Source: Mesorhizobium sp. (lineage in GTDB: Bacteria > Pseudomonadota > Alphaproteobacteria > Rhizobiales > Rhizobiaceae). Taken from it: a stretch of 64,000 nucleotides of DNA. Below, in pieces: positions 45,760-55,054 of the stretch; the stretch's first letter is position 1; each line of letters opens with the position of its first letter. Location: assembly GCA_004963905.1 (NCBI GenBank), contig SUGL01000021.1, forward strand, positions 61,364 through 125,363, in the 5' to 3' direction. Position numbers and translations under genes: made by a program. The notes under the pieces are model-generated. The model made no database searches, was not told where the DNA came from, and saw only the letters and a list, made by a program, of their open reading frames with translations.

Positions 45760-47262
45760 CTACTGGAAGGCCGTTTCGGAAAAACTTCTCAGCTTGCGCG
45801 AATGCAGCCGTTCCATCGGCATTTCGGCCAGCTTCTCCATCGCCTTGATGCCGATGGTGAGATGCTGCGCCACCTGCCGCTTGTAGAACTCCGTCGCCAT
45901 GCCTGGCAGCTTCAACTCGCCATGCAGCGGCTTGTCGGAGACGCACAACAGCGTCCCGTAAGGCACGCGGAAGCGGAAGCCGTTGGCCGCGATCGTCGCC
46001 GATTCCATGTCGAGCGCGATGGCGCGGGATTGCGACAGGCGCTGCACCGGTCCACGCTGGTCGCGCAGTTCCCAGTTGCGGTTGTCGATCGTGGCGACGG
46101 TGCCGGTGCGCATGATGCGCTTCAGGTCGTAGCCGGAAAGCCCAGTGACTTCGGCCACCGCTTCCTGCAGCGCCACCTGGATTTCGGCCAGCGGCGGGAT
46201 CGGCACCCAGACCGGCAGGTCGTCGTCCAGCACATGGTCCTCGCGCACATAGGCATGCGCCAGCACATAGTCGCCCAGCGCCTGCGTGTTGCGCAGACCG
46301 GCGCAATGGCCGAGCATCACCCAGGCATGCGGCCGAAGCACCGCGATATGGTCGGTGATGGTCTTGGCGTTGGACGGGCCGACGCCGATATTGACCATGG
46401 TGATGCCGCCATGGCTCGGCTTCTTCAGGTGATAGGCCGGCATTTGCGGCAGGCGCTGCGGCGGCGTGCCTTCGCTTGGCGCGCTCGCTCCGGCTTTCGT
46501 CACCACATTGCCCGGCTCGACGAACTCGCTGTAGCCGCCACCGCCCTTCTCCATCAGGTCGCGGGCGCGCGCGACGAACTCGTCGATGTAGAACTGGTAG
46601 TTGGTGAACAGCACGAAGTTCTGGAAATGCTGCGGGCTGGTCGCCGTGTAATGCGTCATGCGGTGCAGCGAATAGTCGATGCGCTGCGCGGTGAACGGCG
46701 CCAGCGGCCTCGGCTCGCCGAACGCCACCTCGAAGGTGCCGTTGGCGATCTGGTCGTCGGTGCCGTCGAGGTCCGGCACGTCGAACAGGTCGCGGATCGG
46801 CCGCTTGATGCGCTCGGCAGCCGTGCCATCGACATAGGTGCCTTCCAGGAAGGCGAAATGCAGCGGGATCGGCGTGGTCGATTCCGATACCGTCACCTGG
46901 ACGCCGTGATTGCGCATGATGAGCCGAAGCTGCTCGATGAGATAGTTCTCGAACAGCTTCGGCTGGGTGATGGTGGTGGCAAAATGCCCGGGCGTCGGCA
47001 TATGGCCATAGGCCTGGCGCGAGTCGATCTGGGAGAACGAGGTCGTGGTGACGCCGATCTGCGGATAGAAGGCCCTGTAGCGCTTGCTCTCGTCGCCGCC
47101 GGCGGCGAGCTTGGCGAAGGAATCGCGCAGGAATTTGGTGTTGCGGTCGTAGAGCGCCTCCAGCGCCGCGACCGCCTTCTTGGCGTCGTCGAAACTTTGC
47201 CTGCCGAAAGGCTCCGGCATGACGACCGATTCGATGGCTTGGGGGTAGATTCGCTTTTCCAT
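45760..47262 (-). CDS. amn: AMP nucleosidase
   Basis: A 500-residue enzyme that splits AMP into adenine and ribose 5-phosphate. From the ATG at 47262 (MEKRIYPQAIESVVMPEPFG), the N-terminal AMN-type domain holds RAFYPQIGVTTTSFSQIDSR and GHFATTITQP. The C-terminal nucleoside phosphorylase-like domain holds GGITMVNIGVGPSNAKTITD, HAWVMLGHCAGLRNTQALGD and ALDMESATIAANGFRFRVPY, with the DMES motif at the ribose site. The open frame runs to 47328, but those 22 Pro/Ser-rich residues look unlike family members. The length is as in E. coli Amn. Confidence 0.94.
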   Translation of the reverse strand: MEKRIYPQAIESVVMPEPFGRQSFDDAKKAVAALEALYDRNTKFLRDSFAKLAAGGDESKRYRAFYPQIGVTTTSFSQIDSRQAYGHMPTPGHFATTITQPKLFENYLIEQLRLIMRNHGVQVTVSESTTPIPLHFAFLEGTYVDGTAAERIKRPIRDLFDVPDLDGTDDQIANGTFEVAFGEPRPLAPFTAQRIDYSLHRMTHYTATSPQHFQNFVLFTNYQFYIDEFVARARDLMEKGGGGYSEFVEPGNVVTKAGASAPSEGTPPQRLPQMPAYHLKKPSHGGITMVNIGVGPSNAKTITDHIAVLRPHAWVMLGHCAGLRNTQALGDYVLAHAYVREDHVLDDDLPVWVPIPPLAEIQVALQEAVAEVTGLSGYDLKRIMRTGTVATIDNRNWELRDQRGPVQRLSQSRAIALDMESATIAANGFRFRVPYGTLLCVSDKPLHGELKLPGMATEFYKRQVAQHLTIGIKAMEKLAEMPMERLHSRKLRSFSETAFQ

Positions 47263-47348
47263 GGCCCAATATAGGGATTTGGAAGAGAGCTTGGGAGGGG
47301 GAGGCGGGCCAGAAGCTGGCCGCGCCATGTATTTTTCTGGAGACCGTG

Positions 47349-47543
47349 TCAGCCGCGCTGCAGGCTGACCAGCAGCACGAAGCCGATGCCTGCCTTCTTC
47401 GGCGTCGGCGCCTCTATGATCGAACCCGTGTCGGCGCGCATCATCGGCACCGCGAGCACCGGGGCGGCAAGCAGCATCAGGATGAGCATCGCCCGCGGCA
47501 GGAGCCGAAGAGCCTTGAGGGTGGAGGTGGCGATGCGGTTCAT
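47349..47543 (-). CDS. Small secreted or membrane protein
   Basis: A 64-residue protein with an N-terminal signal or anchor segment (LRLLPRAMLILMLLAAPVLA) and a second hydrophobic end (AGIGFVLLVSLQRG). I do not recognise it. It lies 32 bases downstream of another small gene at 47576-47728 on the same strand, and both look like envelope peptides. The ribosome-binding site is weak. Coding status is moderately supported by its export signal and position between amn and the DUF2147 gene. Confidence 0.5.
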   Translation of the reverse strand: MNRIATSTLKALRLLPRAMLILMLLAAPVLAVPMMRADTGSIIEAPTPKKAGIGFVLLVSLQRG

Positions 47544-47575
47544 GGTGGTCGTTCCGGTTTCGAGTATTGGTCGCT

Positions 47576-47728
47576 TCAGCGGTCGAAATGGTTCACGCAG
47601 TCCAGTCGGCAGGTGTCGGCCATTCCCGATGAGCGGCCCGGACGGCCGGCTTCGGCCACGAGGATGGCGAAGGACATGCCGAACAGGCTCATCAGCAGGC
47701 AGACGATGGTGAAGCGGCGGACAAGCAT
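47576..47728 (-). CDS. Short ORF for a 50-residue secreted or membrane peptide
   Basis: Read on the minus strand from the ATG at 47728 to TGA at 47578-47576. The start follows AAGGAGAG at good spacing, one of the strongest ribosome-binding sites in the area. The product starts MLVRRFTIVCLLMSLFGMSF, a classic signal peptide or membrane anchor, and ends with a short hydrophilic tail with two Cys (MADTCRLDCVNHFDR). No family is known to me. It may be co-transcribed with the 64-residue gene downstream. Confidence 0.55.
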   Translation of the reverse strand: MLVRRFTIVCLLMSLFGMSFAILVAEAGRPGRSSGMADTCRLDCVNHFDR

Positions 47729-47931
47729 TGGTCTCTCCTTCAATGGCGAGGAGAATGCCCGAATGCCTCTGAACCGGTTCTGAGACCGGTATTCATCTAC
47801 CGTTCAAATTGATTGATGAGGCCTTGGTCTGGTTGACGCGCGTCGCCCAAAAGTGCGCAGCGGTCTCGGGAAAAGCGGCGTGCCCAAGAACAGGCAGCCT
47901 GCCGACGCGCTCCGAAAAGGCTCCCAAAAAG

Positions 47932-47958
47932 AAAACGGGGCCTGCCGGGCCCCGTTTT
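47932..47958 (-). terminator. Rho-independent terminator of the DUF2147 gene
   Basis: An 11-bp perfect stem AAAACGGGGCC/GGCCCCGTTTT with a 5-base loop. On the minus strand it is followed by TCTTTTTGGG and lies 21 bases after the stop codon of the DUF2147 gene. It could work on both strands. Confidence 0.85.
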
Positions 47959-47978
47959 GCATCGCCATCGAGTAGCGA

Positions 47979-48320
47979 TCAGAGCTTGTGCCAGGTCTGG
48001 CTCTTGCAGATCAGCCCGCCCAGCACGCAGCCGCTCATCTTGAGCGAGGCGCCGGAAAGCGTCGCCTTGCCGGAATAGGTCTTGTCGGTTTCCGGGTCTG
48101 TTATGGTGCCGGTGTATTTGTTGTCGCCGGCCGCCGTGAAGGAGCCGATGGTCTTGCCGGCATATTTGCCGGACTTCAGCGTGATGGAAAACGAGCCGCT
48201 GCCGGCGATCGCCGCGGTCGAGCCGGCCTGCGTCTTCCAATCGCCTTCGATCGGGTCGGCCCACGCGGCGCCGGCCATGATCAGGGTGGCCGCCAGGGCC
48301 AGGCTCACTTTTCGAAGCAT
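47979..48320 (-). CDS. DUF2147-type secreted protein
   Basis: A 113-residue protein with signal peptide MLRKVSLALAATLIMAGAAW-AD. The mature part reads PIEGDWKTQAGSTAAIAGSG and SFSITLKSGKYAGKTIGSFT, then KYTGTITDPETDKTYSGKAT and ends CVLGGLICKSQTWHKL. This is the DUF2147 pattern, a lipocalin-like small beta-barrel domain in which the two Cys of GCVLGGLIC likely pair. Its role is unknown; it is periplasmic. It has its own terminator downstream. Confidence 0.87.
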   Translation of the reverse strand: MLRKVSLALAATLIMAGAAWADPIEGDWKTQAGSTAAIAGSGSFSITLKSGKYAGKTIGSFTAAGDNKYTGTITDPETDKTYSGKATLSGASLKMSGCVLGGLICKSQTWHKL

Positions 48321-48755
48321 CTTGTCCTCCCTTCAGAATTCAGGCGGGGCTCGTTCCGCCTCTCTGTCCCTTACGCAAACGTAAAGCTAATCCAGCCATC
48401 GCCAAAACGAAAGCCGTGCCGCCAGGGAAGCTTGCAAGGATTTTGGCCGCTTGGGTCGCTGAAAATAAACGGGTGGCGAAAAAGGCTTCGGTTTCCGTGG
48501 TTAGCGAAGTCTTGATTCCGGCGCCTGAAATTTTCATCGAATTTAGCGCAAAGAGGCGGAATTGCGCCATTCCTATGCTTAACGGTTTTTCGCGTTTACC
48601 TCTTGTTTTAGCTTTGTTTTCTTCAAATTAAGCAAGCCATTTAACGACGGATTCAAGGCGAGCCGTCATCCTCGAAAGCATCGAAAGAGCGGCCCGTCCC
48701 GAGGGACTTCAGGGGACAGAAGGAGGCAGCTCTCGGGAGCAGACAGGGGATTGAA
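48321..48755. other. AT-richer intergenic region without a clear gene
   Basis: About 435 bases between the divergent DUF2147 and Sel1-like genes. Base composition is lower in GC than its surroundings. A 76-codon minus-strand frame (48340-48570) exists, with a hydrophobic end, but has no family match or strong start. A hairpin TCCCGAG/CTCGGGA (48697-48703, 48732-48738), whose loop carries AAGGAGG, lies just before the Sel1-like gene. The rest may be promoter sequence. Confidence 0.4.
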
Positions 48756-49022
48756 ATGGCACGTTTTGAAATGCTTGAAGACGGCTTCGGCGCCATGGGG
48801 GCAACTGCCCAGGCCGACATTCTTTTCGAACTGGGCATGATGTATGCGACCGGCCGCGATTGCGAGACCGACGTCGTCGCCGCCCACAAATGGTTCAACA
48901 TCGCCGCGATCAAGGGCTCGGCCCGTGCCGCGGAGCTGCGCTCGGAACTGTCGGCCACGATGTCGAAGGCCGATATCGCCAAGGCGCTGCGCGAAGCCCG
49001 CGAATGGATGACGATGCACTGA
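48756..49022 (+). CDS. Sel1-repeat-like small protein
   Basis: An 88-residue protein with one to two Sel1-type (TPR-like) units: ATAQADILFELGMMYATGRD and DVVAAHKWFNIAAIKGSARA, the usual A-x-K-W-F-x-x-A-A pattern. It ends SKADIAKALREAREWMTMH. There is no signal peptide, so it is probably cytosolic and protein-binding. The start at 48756 follows AGGGGATTGAA. Compact proteins of this type are common in Rhizobiales; no partner is evident here. Confidence 0.87.
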   Translation: MARFEMLEDGFGAMGATAQADILFELGMMYATGRDCETDVVAAHKWFNIAAIKGSARAAELRSELSATMSKADIAKALREAREWMTMH

Positions 49023-49397
49023 TCGTCTCGGGCCGACGGCTCAGCCAACCATTCTGGAACAAGGCCGCGCAAGACGGTCGGTAAAAACAAGAACGCGGCA
49101 GGCGATGTGCCGGAGCCGTGCGACAAACAGGGAAGCGAGCGTGTTCAGGCGCGGGGGCGCTGGGGAAGCTCGACTGCAGAAAGCCGCGACCGGCCGGGAC
49201 AAGGCCGGCGCGGCTTTTGCATTTCGCGATCCTCCGAGCGCTGTTTTCGTCGCGGCTTGGCCCAAGCAATCCTCTCCAAAATGAACCAAATCCAGCCGCA
49301 CTGTCCTCTCGACAGTTCCAGCGAAGGGTGAAATTGTCCCGGCTCTGGAAGAAGCGTGGCCGGACCGGCCGCGCGCAAGTGGAGGAGTTCTATTGTC

Positions 49398-50519
49398 ATG
49401 AAAAGATTGGGTATTTTGAGCGCGGCCGCATTGGGCCTGATGATGAGTGCATCGGTTGCTTTCGCCGACGACATCACCATTTCGGTGGTCGGCCCGATGA
49501 CCGGTCAGCTCGCCACGATCGGCGATCAGTTCAAGCAGGGCGCGCAGGCCGCCGCCGATGCCATCAACGCGGCCGGCGGTGTCAACGGCTCCCAGATCAA
49601 GCTCGACATCGAGGACGACCAGTGCGACCCGAAGCAGGCGGTGTCGGTCGCCAACCGCATCGTCGCCAACGGCGTCAAGTTCGTCGACGGCCATGCCTGC
49701 TCGGGTTCCAGCATCCCGGCCTCCGCCGTCTATGCCGAAGCCGGCACGCTGATGATGACGCCTGCCTCGTCCAACCCGGTGCTGACGGACGCCGCGGCGA
49801 AGTCCGGCTGGCCGACGATCATGCGCCTCTACACGCGTGATGACGCCCAGGGCGCCTTCATCGGTCCCTGGATCGCCAAGAAATATGCCGGCAAGAATAT
49901 CGTCATCCTGCACGACAAGAGCGCCTACGGTCAGGGCGTTGCCGATGCCGTGAAGGCGACGATGAATGCCGGCGGCCTCAAGGAAGTCGACTACGAAGGC
50001 ATCAATGCCGGCGAGAAGGACTATTCGGCTCTGGTCACCAAGCTGAAGGAGCTCAAGGCCGACGTCGTCTATTTCGGCGGCTATCACCCGGAAGCCGGCC
50101 TCATCCTGCGCCAGTCGGCCGAGCAGAACGTCAAGTTCCAGCTCATCATGCCGGACTCGATCGCCTCGCCGGAATTCTGGCAGGTCGCCGGCCCGGCCGG
50201 TGAAGGCACCATGTTCGTCTTCCCGTCGGATCCGCAGGCCAAGCCGGAAGCGAAGGACGCGGTCGCCAAGATCAAGGCCGGCGGCTTCACACCGGAAGGC
50301 TTCACGCTGTTCTCCTATGCCGTGATCCAGGCCGTCGCCGAAGGCATCAAGCGCGCCGGCACCGACGATCCGGGCAAAGTCGCCGAGGCGCTGAAGGACG
50401 GCAAGCCGATCAGCACCGTGGTCGGCGACGTCATCTTCGACGAGAAGGGCGATCTGAAGAACGCCAGCTACGACATCAACCAGTGGCACGACGGCAAATA
50501 CGCGCCGATCAAGCCGTAA
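49398..50519 (+). CDS. Branched-chain amino-acid ABC transporter substrate-binding protein
   Basis: A 373-residue periplasmic binding protein of the LivK/BraC type. The signal peptide MKRLGILSAAALGLMMSASV-AFA is followed by DDITISVVGPMTGQLATIGD, KQGAQAAADAINAAGGVNGS and a Cys pair (DDQCDP, GHACSGSS) typical of Leu/Ile/Val-binding proteins. The C-terminal lobe has YFGGYHPEAGLILRQSAEQN. Start at the ATG at 49398 after GTGGAGGAG. The permease and ATPase genes are not adjacent, so it serves a system encoded elsewhere. Next to it, convergent, is the leucine-degradation operon. Confidence 0.92.
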   Translation: MKRLGILSAAALGLMMSASVAFADDITISVVGPMTGQLATIGDQFKQGAQAAADAINAAGGVNGSQIKLDIEDDQCDPKQAVSVANRIVANGVKFVDGHACSGSSIPASAVYAEAGTLMMTPASSNPVLTDAAAKSGWPTIMRLYTRDDAQGAFIGPWIAKKYAGKNIVILHDKSAYGQGVADAVKATMNAGGLKEVDYEGINAGEKDYSALVTKLKELKADVVYFGGYHPEAGLILRQSAEQNVKFQLIMPDSIASPEFWQVAGPAGEGTMFVFPSDPQAKPEAKDAVAKIKAGGFTPEGFTLFSYAVIQAVAEGIKRAGTDDPGKVAEALKDGKPISTVVGDVIFDEKGDLKNASYDINQWHDGKYAPIKP

Positions 50520-50538
50520 TCGCTTCTGCAAACAAAAG

Positions 50539-50568
50539 AAAATGGCCGGGCTAGTCCCGGCCATTTTT
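50539..50568 (+). terminator. Terminator between the binding-protein gene and mccA
   Basis: A 12-bp perfect stem AAAATGGCCGGG/CCCGGCCATTTT with a 5-base loop and a T-rich tail (TTTTTATTTT). It lies 20 bases after the binding-protein stop and directly before the mccA stop on the other strand, where A/T tails let it work in both directions. Confidence 0.9.
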
Positions 50569-50571
50569 ATT

Positions 50572-52536
50572 TTAAACCGGGCCGTCCTCGACAAACCGCA
50601 CCAGCACCGTGCCGTCGCTCACCTGCGCGCCCTCGGCCGCGATCTCGGCGACCACCCCGTCATGCGGGGCGGCGATGGTGTGCTCCATCTTCATCGCCTC
50701 GAGGATCAACAGCGGCTGGCCCTTGATCACTGTATCTCCCGCGGCCGCACGCACCAGCTTGACCAGCCCCGGCATCGGCGCGCGCAGGCTTCCCGAGGCG
50801 GCCGCGGCCTCGTCCGCCTTGGCGAGCGGGTCGGGAACCGCGAAGGTGTAGCCGGCCGCGCCTTCGAACACAGTGACATGGCCCGGCCAGCGGGCGGTGC
50901 GCGGCAAGTTCCTGAGGTCGTGCGAATTGATCGCGTCATGCGGCGCCTCCAGCGCCACCTGGAAGCGGCCGTCCGGTCGTGCCGAGACGCGCGCCAGTAT
51001 GTTCTCCTCGCCGAAGCGCAGCCGGACGCGGCGCGCGAGCGTATGGAAATGCGCATAACCCGCGAGCGCGGACCATGGATCGGCGGCCGGGCTGGGCGCG
51101 CCCGCCTCGGTCGCCGCCAGCGCCGCCGCGGCGATTGCCTCATCGCTTGGCGCGGCAACGGCGACGAGAGCATCCTGATGACGGCCGATCAGGCCGGTGT
51201 CGACATCGCCGGCAGCGAAATCGGCGTCGGCGCAGAGTGCCGCGAGGAAGGCGGTGTTGACGGTCGAGCCGGCAATTTCAGTCCGGACAAGGGCGTCGTG
51301 CAGCGCGCCAAGCGCAGCGCTCCTGTCTTTGCCGCGCACCACCAGCTTGGCAATCATCGGATCGTAGAAGGGCGAGATCGCGTCGCCGGCCCGCACGCCG
51401 GTTTCGATCCGCATGGCCGCACCCTCGGGCGGGACTTCCGGGAACTTCAGATGATGCAGCTTGCCCGTCGCCGGCAAAAAGCCTTTCGATGCGTCCTCGG
51501 CGTAGAGGCGCGCCTCGAAGGCATGTCCGGCAAGCGCGATCTCGTCCTGCGTCTTCGGCAGTTTTTCACCCGAAGCGACGCGCAATTGCCATTCGACCAG
51601 ATCGACGCCGGTGACCATTTCGGTGACGGGATGCTCGACTTGGAGCCGCGTGTTCATTTCCATGAACCAGAAGCGGTCGGGCTTGAGCTCCTCGGAGGCG
51701 TCGACGATGAATTCGATCGTGCCGGCGCCAGAGTAGTTGATCGCCTTGGCGGCCTTCACCGCGGCGTCCGTCATCGCCTCGCGCAATTGCGGCGTCATGC
51801 CGGGGGCGGGCGCCTCCTCGATCACCTTCTGGTGGCGGCGCTGCGCCGAGCAGTCGCGCTCGAAAAGATGCACGGCGTTGCCGAAATTGTCGCCGAACAC
51901 CTGCACCTCGATGTGGCGCGGCTTGTCGACATATTTTTCCACCAGCACGCGGTCGTCGCCGAAGGCGGCCTTGGCCTCGCGCCGCGCACCCGATAGCGCT
52001 TCGGAGAAATCGTCCGGATCGTCGACGCGCCGCATGCCCTTGCCGCCGCCGCCGGCGCGCGCCTTGATCAGCACGGGATAGCCGATCTCGCGCGCCTTGG
52101 AGGCGAGCAGCACGATCTCCTGCGCTTCGCCGTGATAGCCGGGCACCACCGGAACGCCGGCCTTTTCCATCAGCCGCTTGGCGGCGTCCTTCAGCCCCAT
52201 GGCGCGGATCGAGGCGGCCGATGGCCCGATGAAGACCAGCCCGGCCTTCGTCACCTGGTCGACGAAGTCGGGGTTCTCCGACAGGAAGCCGTAGCCGGGA
52301 TGGATCGCCTCGGCGCCGGTGGCGAGCGCCGCGGCAATGATCTTGTCGCCGCGCAGATAGCTCTCGCCGACGGGCGAGGGGCCGATATGCACCGCCTCGT
52401 CGGCCATCTCGACATGCAAGGCGCAGGCATCGGCATCCGAGTAGACCGCGACAGTGCGCACGCCGAGCTTGCGCGCGGTGCGGACGACGCGGCACGCGAT
52501 CTCGCCGCGATTGGCGATCAGGATCTTGCCGAACAT
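50572..52536 (-). CDS. mccA: Methylcrotonyl-CoA carboxylase, biotin-containing alpha subunit
   Basis: A 654-residue acyl-CoA carboxylase subunit from the ATG at 52536 (MFGKILIANRGEIACRVVRT). It has the biotin carboxylase N-terminal domain, the ATP-grasp region with KARAGGGGKGMRRVDDPDDF, ERDCSAQRRHQKVIEEAPAP and MNTRLQVEHPVTEMVTGVDL, the BC C-terminal domain, and the biotin carrier domain with EAMKMEH (Lys near 617). Together with mccB it carboxylates 3-methylcrotonyl-CoA in leucine catabolism. It is the last gene of the mccB-macrodomain-mccA cluster, 313 bases after the macrodomain gene, with a family D repeat in between. Confidence 0.93.
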   Translation of the reverse strand: MFGKILIANRGEIACRVVRTARKLGVRTVAVYSDADACALHVEMADEAVHIGPSPVGESYLRGDKIIAAALATGAEAIHPGYGFLSENPDFVDQVTKAGLVFIGPSAASIRAMGLKDAAKRLMEKAGVPVVPGYHGEAQEIVLLASKAREIGYPVLIKARAGGGGKGMRRVDDPDDFSEALSGARREAKAAFGDDRVLVEKYVDKPRHIEVQVFGDNFGNAVHLFERDCSAQRRHQKVIEEAPAPGMTPQLREAMTDAAVKAAKAINYSGAGTIEFIVDASEELKPDRFWFMEMNTRLQVEHPVTEMVTGVDLVEWQLRVASGEKLPKTQDEIALAGHAFEARLYAEDASKGFLPATGKLHHLKFPEVPPEGAAMRIETGVRAGDAISPFYDPMIAKLVVRGKDRSAALGALHDALVRTEIAGSTVNTAFLAALCADADFAAGDVDTGLIGRHQDALVAVAAPSDEAIAAAALAATEAGAPSPAADPWSALAGYAHFHTLARRVRLRFGEENILARVSARPDGRFQVALEAPHDAINSHDLRNLPRTARWPGHVTVFEGAAGYTFAVPDPLAKADEAAAASGSLRAPMPGLVKLVRAAAGDTVIKGQPLLILEAMKMEHTIAAPHDGVVAEIAAEGAQVSDGTVLVRFVEDGPV

Positions 52537-52584
52537 GGAGCCTCCGCAGCCAGAGTGTGTCTCGATCGACGCTGGCATTCCTTC

Positions 52585-52753
52585 GCGCCCCCCTCTGTCC
52601 TGCCGGACATCTCCCCCACTTGGGAGGAGATCGGACGTCGCCGGGGCTTTCGCAAATCACCGGCGTTGCAGGAAGGGCGCTGTCGCCGAAGCTGCTGATC
52701 TCCCCCCTTGCGGGGCAGATGGCCGGCAGGCCAGAGGGAGGTGCTGTCCCGCC
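52585..52753. repeat. Family D inverted repeat inside the mcc cluster
   Basis: The left end GCGCCCCCCTCTGTCCTGCC with CATCTCCCCCAC, and the right end CTCCCCCCTTGCGGGGCAGA with GGCCGGCAGGCCAGAGGGAG, form a long inverted repeat around TCGCCGGGGCTTTCGCAAAT. It is inserted between the macrodomain gene and mccA. Confidence 0.85.
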
Positions 52754-52787
52754 AGCCTCTCCAGGCAAGCGTTCGTCCGACATGGTT

Positions 52788-52818
<31 letters not shown>

Positions 52819-52849
52819 GCAGTCGTCGCTTGAGCAGTCTTTTTGGTCA

Positions 52850-53386
52850 TCAAGGGTCAGCTTTCCCCATGGCAGCAACGGCCCGCCGGTATAGCTCCGC
52901 CATCGCTTCATCGAAGCAGCAGAAAGTAACGACTTCCGGGATCTTATTTTGCTGCAGGAAGCCGCTCACGGCGGCAACGGCGATCCTTGTCGCCTCGTCC
53001 TTCGGATAGCGATAGATGCCGGTCGAGATCGCCGGAAAGGCGATCGTTCGGCAGTCATGGTCGCGGGCGATTTCGAGCGAGCGTCGATAGCAGGAGGCGA
53101 GCAGATCGGCCTCGCCCCTGTCGCCGCCCTGCCAGACTGGCCCAACGGTGTGGATGACGTAGCGCGCCGGCAGGCGATAGCCCTTGGTCAGCTTGGCGTT
53201 GCCGGTGCTGCAGCCGTTCAGCGTCCGGCATTCGGCGACCAGCTCCGGCCCGGCGGCGCGGTGGATGGCGCCGTCGACGCCGCCGCCACCGAGCAGGGAG
53301 GAATTGGCGGCATTGACGATGGCATCGACCGCGAGCCTGGTGATGTCGCCGGTGTGGACCCGGATCCTGTCGCTGACGCCGTTCAT
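52850..53386 (-). CDS. Macrodomain protein, YmdB-like O-acetyl-ADP-ribose deacetylase
   Basis: A 178-residue single-domain protein of the MacroD type. The ADP-ribose pocket is seen in [40 protein letters not shown] and the loop [17 protein letters not shown]. Catalytic-type Asn and Asp are kept in the [15 protein letters not shown] stretch. Members hydrolyse O-acetyl-ADP-ribose or remove ADP-ribose from proteins. I use the ATG at 53386; a GTG at 53392 overlaps the mccB stop. Either way it is read right after mccB, so it is translated in the leucine-catabolism operon. Confidence 0.93.
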   Translation of the reverse strand: MNGVSDRIRVHTGDITRLAVDAIVNAANSSLLGGGGVDGAIHRAAGPELVAECRTLNGCSTGNAKLTKGYRLPARYVIHTVGPVWQGGDRGEADLLASCYRRSLEIARDHDCRTIAFPAISTGIYRYPKDEATRIAVAAVSGFLQQNKIPEVVTFCCFDEAMAELYRRAVAAMGKADP

Positions 53387-53388
53387 CG

Positions 53389-54996
53389 TCACATCCTGAA
53401 CACGCCGAACTTCGTCTCCTCGACCCCGGCGTTGATCGCGGCCGAAAGGCTGAGCGCCAGCACCTCGCGCGTCTTCGCCGGATCGATGATGCCGTCGTCC
53501 CAGAGCCTTGCCGAGGAATAGAGCGGGTGGCCCTCATGCTCGTATTTCATCAGGATCGGCTTCCTGAACTTCGCTTCCTCCTCCGCGCTCCATTGCCCGC
53601 CCTTGCGCTCGATACCCTCGCGCTTGACCATGGCGAGCACGGTCGCCGCCTGCTCACCGCCCATCACCGAGATGCGCGCGTTCGGCCACATCCACAGGAA
53701 GCGGGGCGAATAGGCGCGCCCGCACATGCCGTAATTGCCGGCGCCGAATGAGCCGCCGATGATGACGGTGAGCTTGGGCACGCGCGCCGTCGCGACCGCC
53801 GTGACCAGCTTGGCGCCGTCCTTGGCGATGCCGCCGGCCTCGTACTTTCGCCCGACCATGAAGCCGGTGATGTTTTGTAGGAAGATCAGCGGAATGCCGC
53901 GCTGGCAGCAGAGCTCGATGAAATGCGCGCCCTTCAGCGCGCTTTCCGAGAACAGCACGCCGTTATTGCCGAGGATGCCGACGGGCATGCCGTGCAGATG
54001 TGCAAAGCCGGTGACCAGGGTGGTGCCGTAATTCTGCTTGAACTCGTCGAACTCGGAGCCGTCGACGAGACGCGCGATCACCTCGCGCACGTCATAGGGT
54101 TGGCGCAAATCCGTCGGCACGATGCCGTAAAGTTCATGCGGGTCGTGAAGCGGCGGTACAGGTTTCTGCAAGTTCAGGCTTACGGCCTTGTTCCGATTGA
54201 GGTTCCTGACGATGCGCCGGCAAATGGCCAAGGCGTGTTCGTCGTCCATGGCGTAGTGGTCGGCGACGCCGGAAAGCCTGGTATGCACATCGGCGCCGCC
54301 GAGTTCCTCGGCGCTTACATCCTCTCCGGTGGCGGCTTTCACCAGCGGCGGGCCGCCGAGGAAGATGGTCGCCTGGTTGCGCACCATGATCGTCTCGTCC
54401 GACATCGCCGGCACATAGGCGCCGCCCGCCGTGCACGAGCCCATGACGCAGGCGATCTGCGGAATGCCCGCCGCCGACATGTTGGCCTGGTTGTAGAAGA
54501 TGCGGCCGAAATGCTCGCGGTCAGGGAAGACCTCGTCCTGGTTGGGCAGATTGGCGCCGCCGCTGTCGACCAGATAGACGCAGGGCAGATTGTTCTGCAG
54601 CGCGATCTCCTGCGCGCGCAGATGCTTCTTCACCGTCAGCGGATAGTAGGTGCCGCCCTTCACCGTGGCGTCGTTGACGACGACCATCACTTCCCTGCCT
54701 TCGACGCGGCCGATGCCGGTGATGATGCCCGCCGCCGGAATGTCCTCGCCATACATCGACCATGCCGCGAACTGGCCGACCTCGAGGAAGGGCGAGCCGG
54801 TGTCGAGCAGTTGCGCCAGCCGCTCGCGCGGCAACAGCTTGCCGCGGCCCTGGTGGCGCTCGCGCGCCTCGTCCGAGCCGCCGCGCTCGATGCCCGCCGC
54901 CTTCTCGGCAATATCGTCGACCAGCGCCCGCATGCGCTCGGCATTGGCGCGAAAGGCGTCGGAGGAGGGGGAGATTTGCGAGGTCAGCGTAGCCAT
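53389..54996 (-). CDS. mccB: Methylcrotonyl-CoA carboxylase, carboxyltransferase beta subunit
   Basis: A 535-residue carboxyltransferase from the ATG at 54996 ([20 protein letters not shown]); a longer frame to 55032 is open. It carries the two crotonase-like halves: [20 protein letters not shown] and [20 protein letters not shown] in the first, and [40 protein letters not shown] and [16 protein letters not shown] in the second. These match MCC beta rather than propionyl-CoA carboxylase. It works with mccA. It diverges from the small HicB-like gene with 58 bases between starts. Confidence 0.95.
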   Translation of the reverse strand: MATLTSQISPSSDAFRANAERMRALVDDIAEKAAGIERGGSDEARERHQGRGKLLPRERLAQLLDTGSPFLEVGQFAAWSMYGEDIPAAGIITGIGRVEGREVMVVVNDATVKGGTYYPLTVKKHLRAQEIALQNNLPCVYLVDSGGANLPNQDEVFPDREHFGRIFYNQANMSAAGIPQIACVMGSCTAGGAYVPAMSDETIMVRNQATIFLGGPPLVKAATGEDVSAEELGGADVHTRLSGVADHYAMDDEHALAICRRIVRNLNRNKAVSLNLQKPVPPLHDPHELYGIVPTDLRQPYDVREVIARLVDGSEFDEFKQNYGTTLVTGFAHLHGMPVGILGNNGVLFSESALKGAHFIELCCQRGIPLIFLQNITGFMVGRKYEAGGIAKDGAKLVTAVATARVPKLTVIIGGSFGAGNYGMCGRAYSPRFLWMWPNARISVMGGEQAATVLAMVKREGIERKGGQWSAEEEAKFRKPILMKYEHEGHPLYSSARLWDDGIIDPAKTREVLALSLSAAINAGVEETKFGVFRM

Positions 54997-55054
54997 CGAT
55001 AAATCCGGAATGATATCATATTCTGCTATCAAATCTTCATCAGGTGATACGGGA

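Noticed and set aside
45355-47274. 639-codon plus-strand frame covering the family B repeats and amn
   Set aside because: It runs through the repeats and antisense to AMP nucleosidase, which has strong family motifs on the minus strand.
48340-48570. 76-codon minus-strand frame with a hydrophobic C-terminal segment, at first sight like a PEP-CTERM sorting tail
   Set aside because: There is no VPEP motif and no sorting genes in the window, and start signals are weak. I left it as part of an intergenic region.
49041-50594. 517-codon minus-strand frame opposite the branched-chain amino-acid binding protein
   Set aside because: The plus strand encodes a full LivK-type protein with signal peptide and good ribosome-binding site; the minus frame has no recognisable domain.
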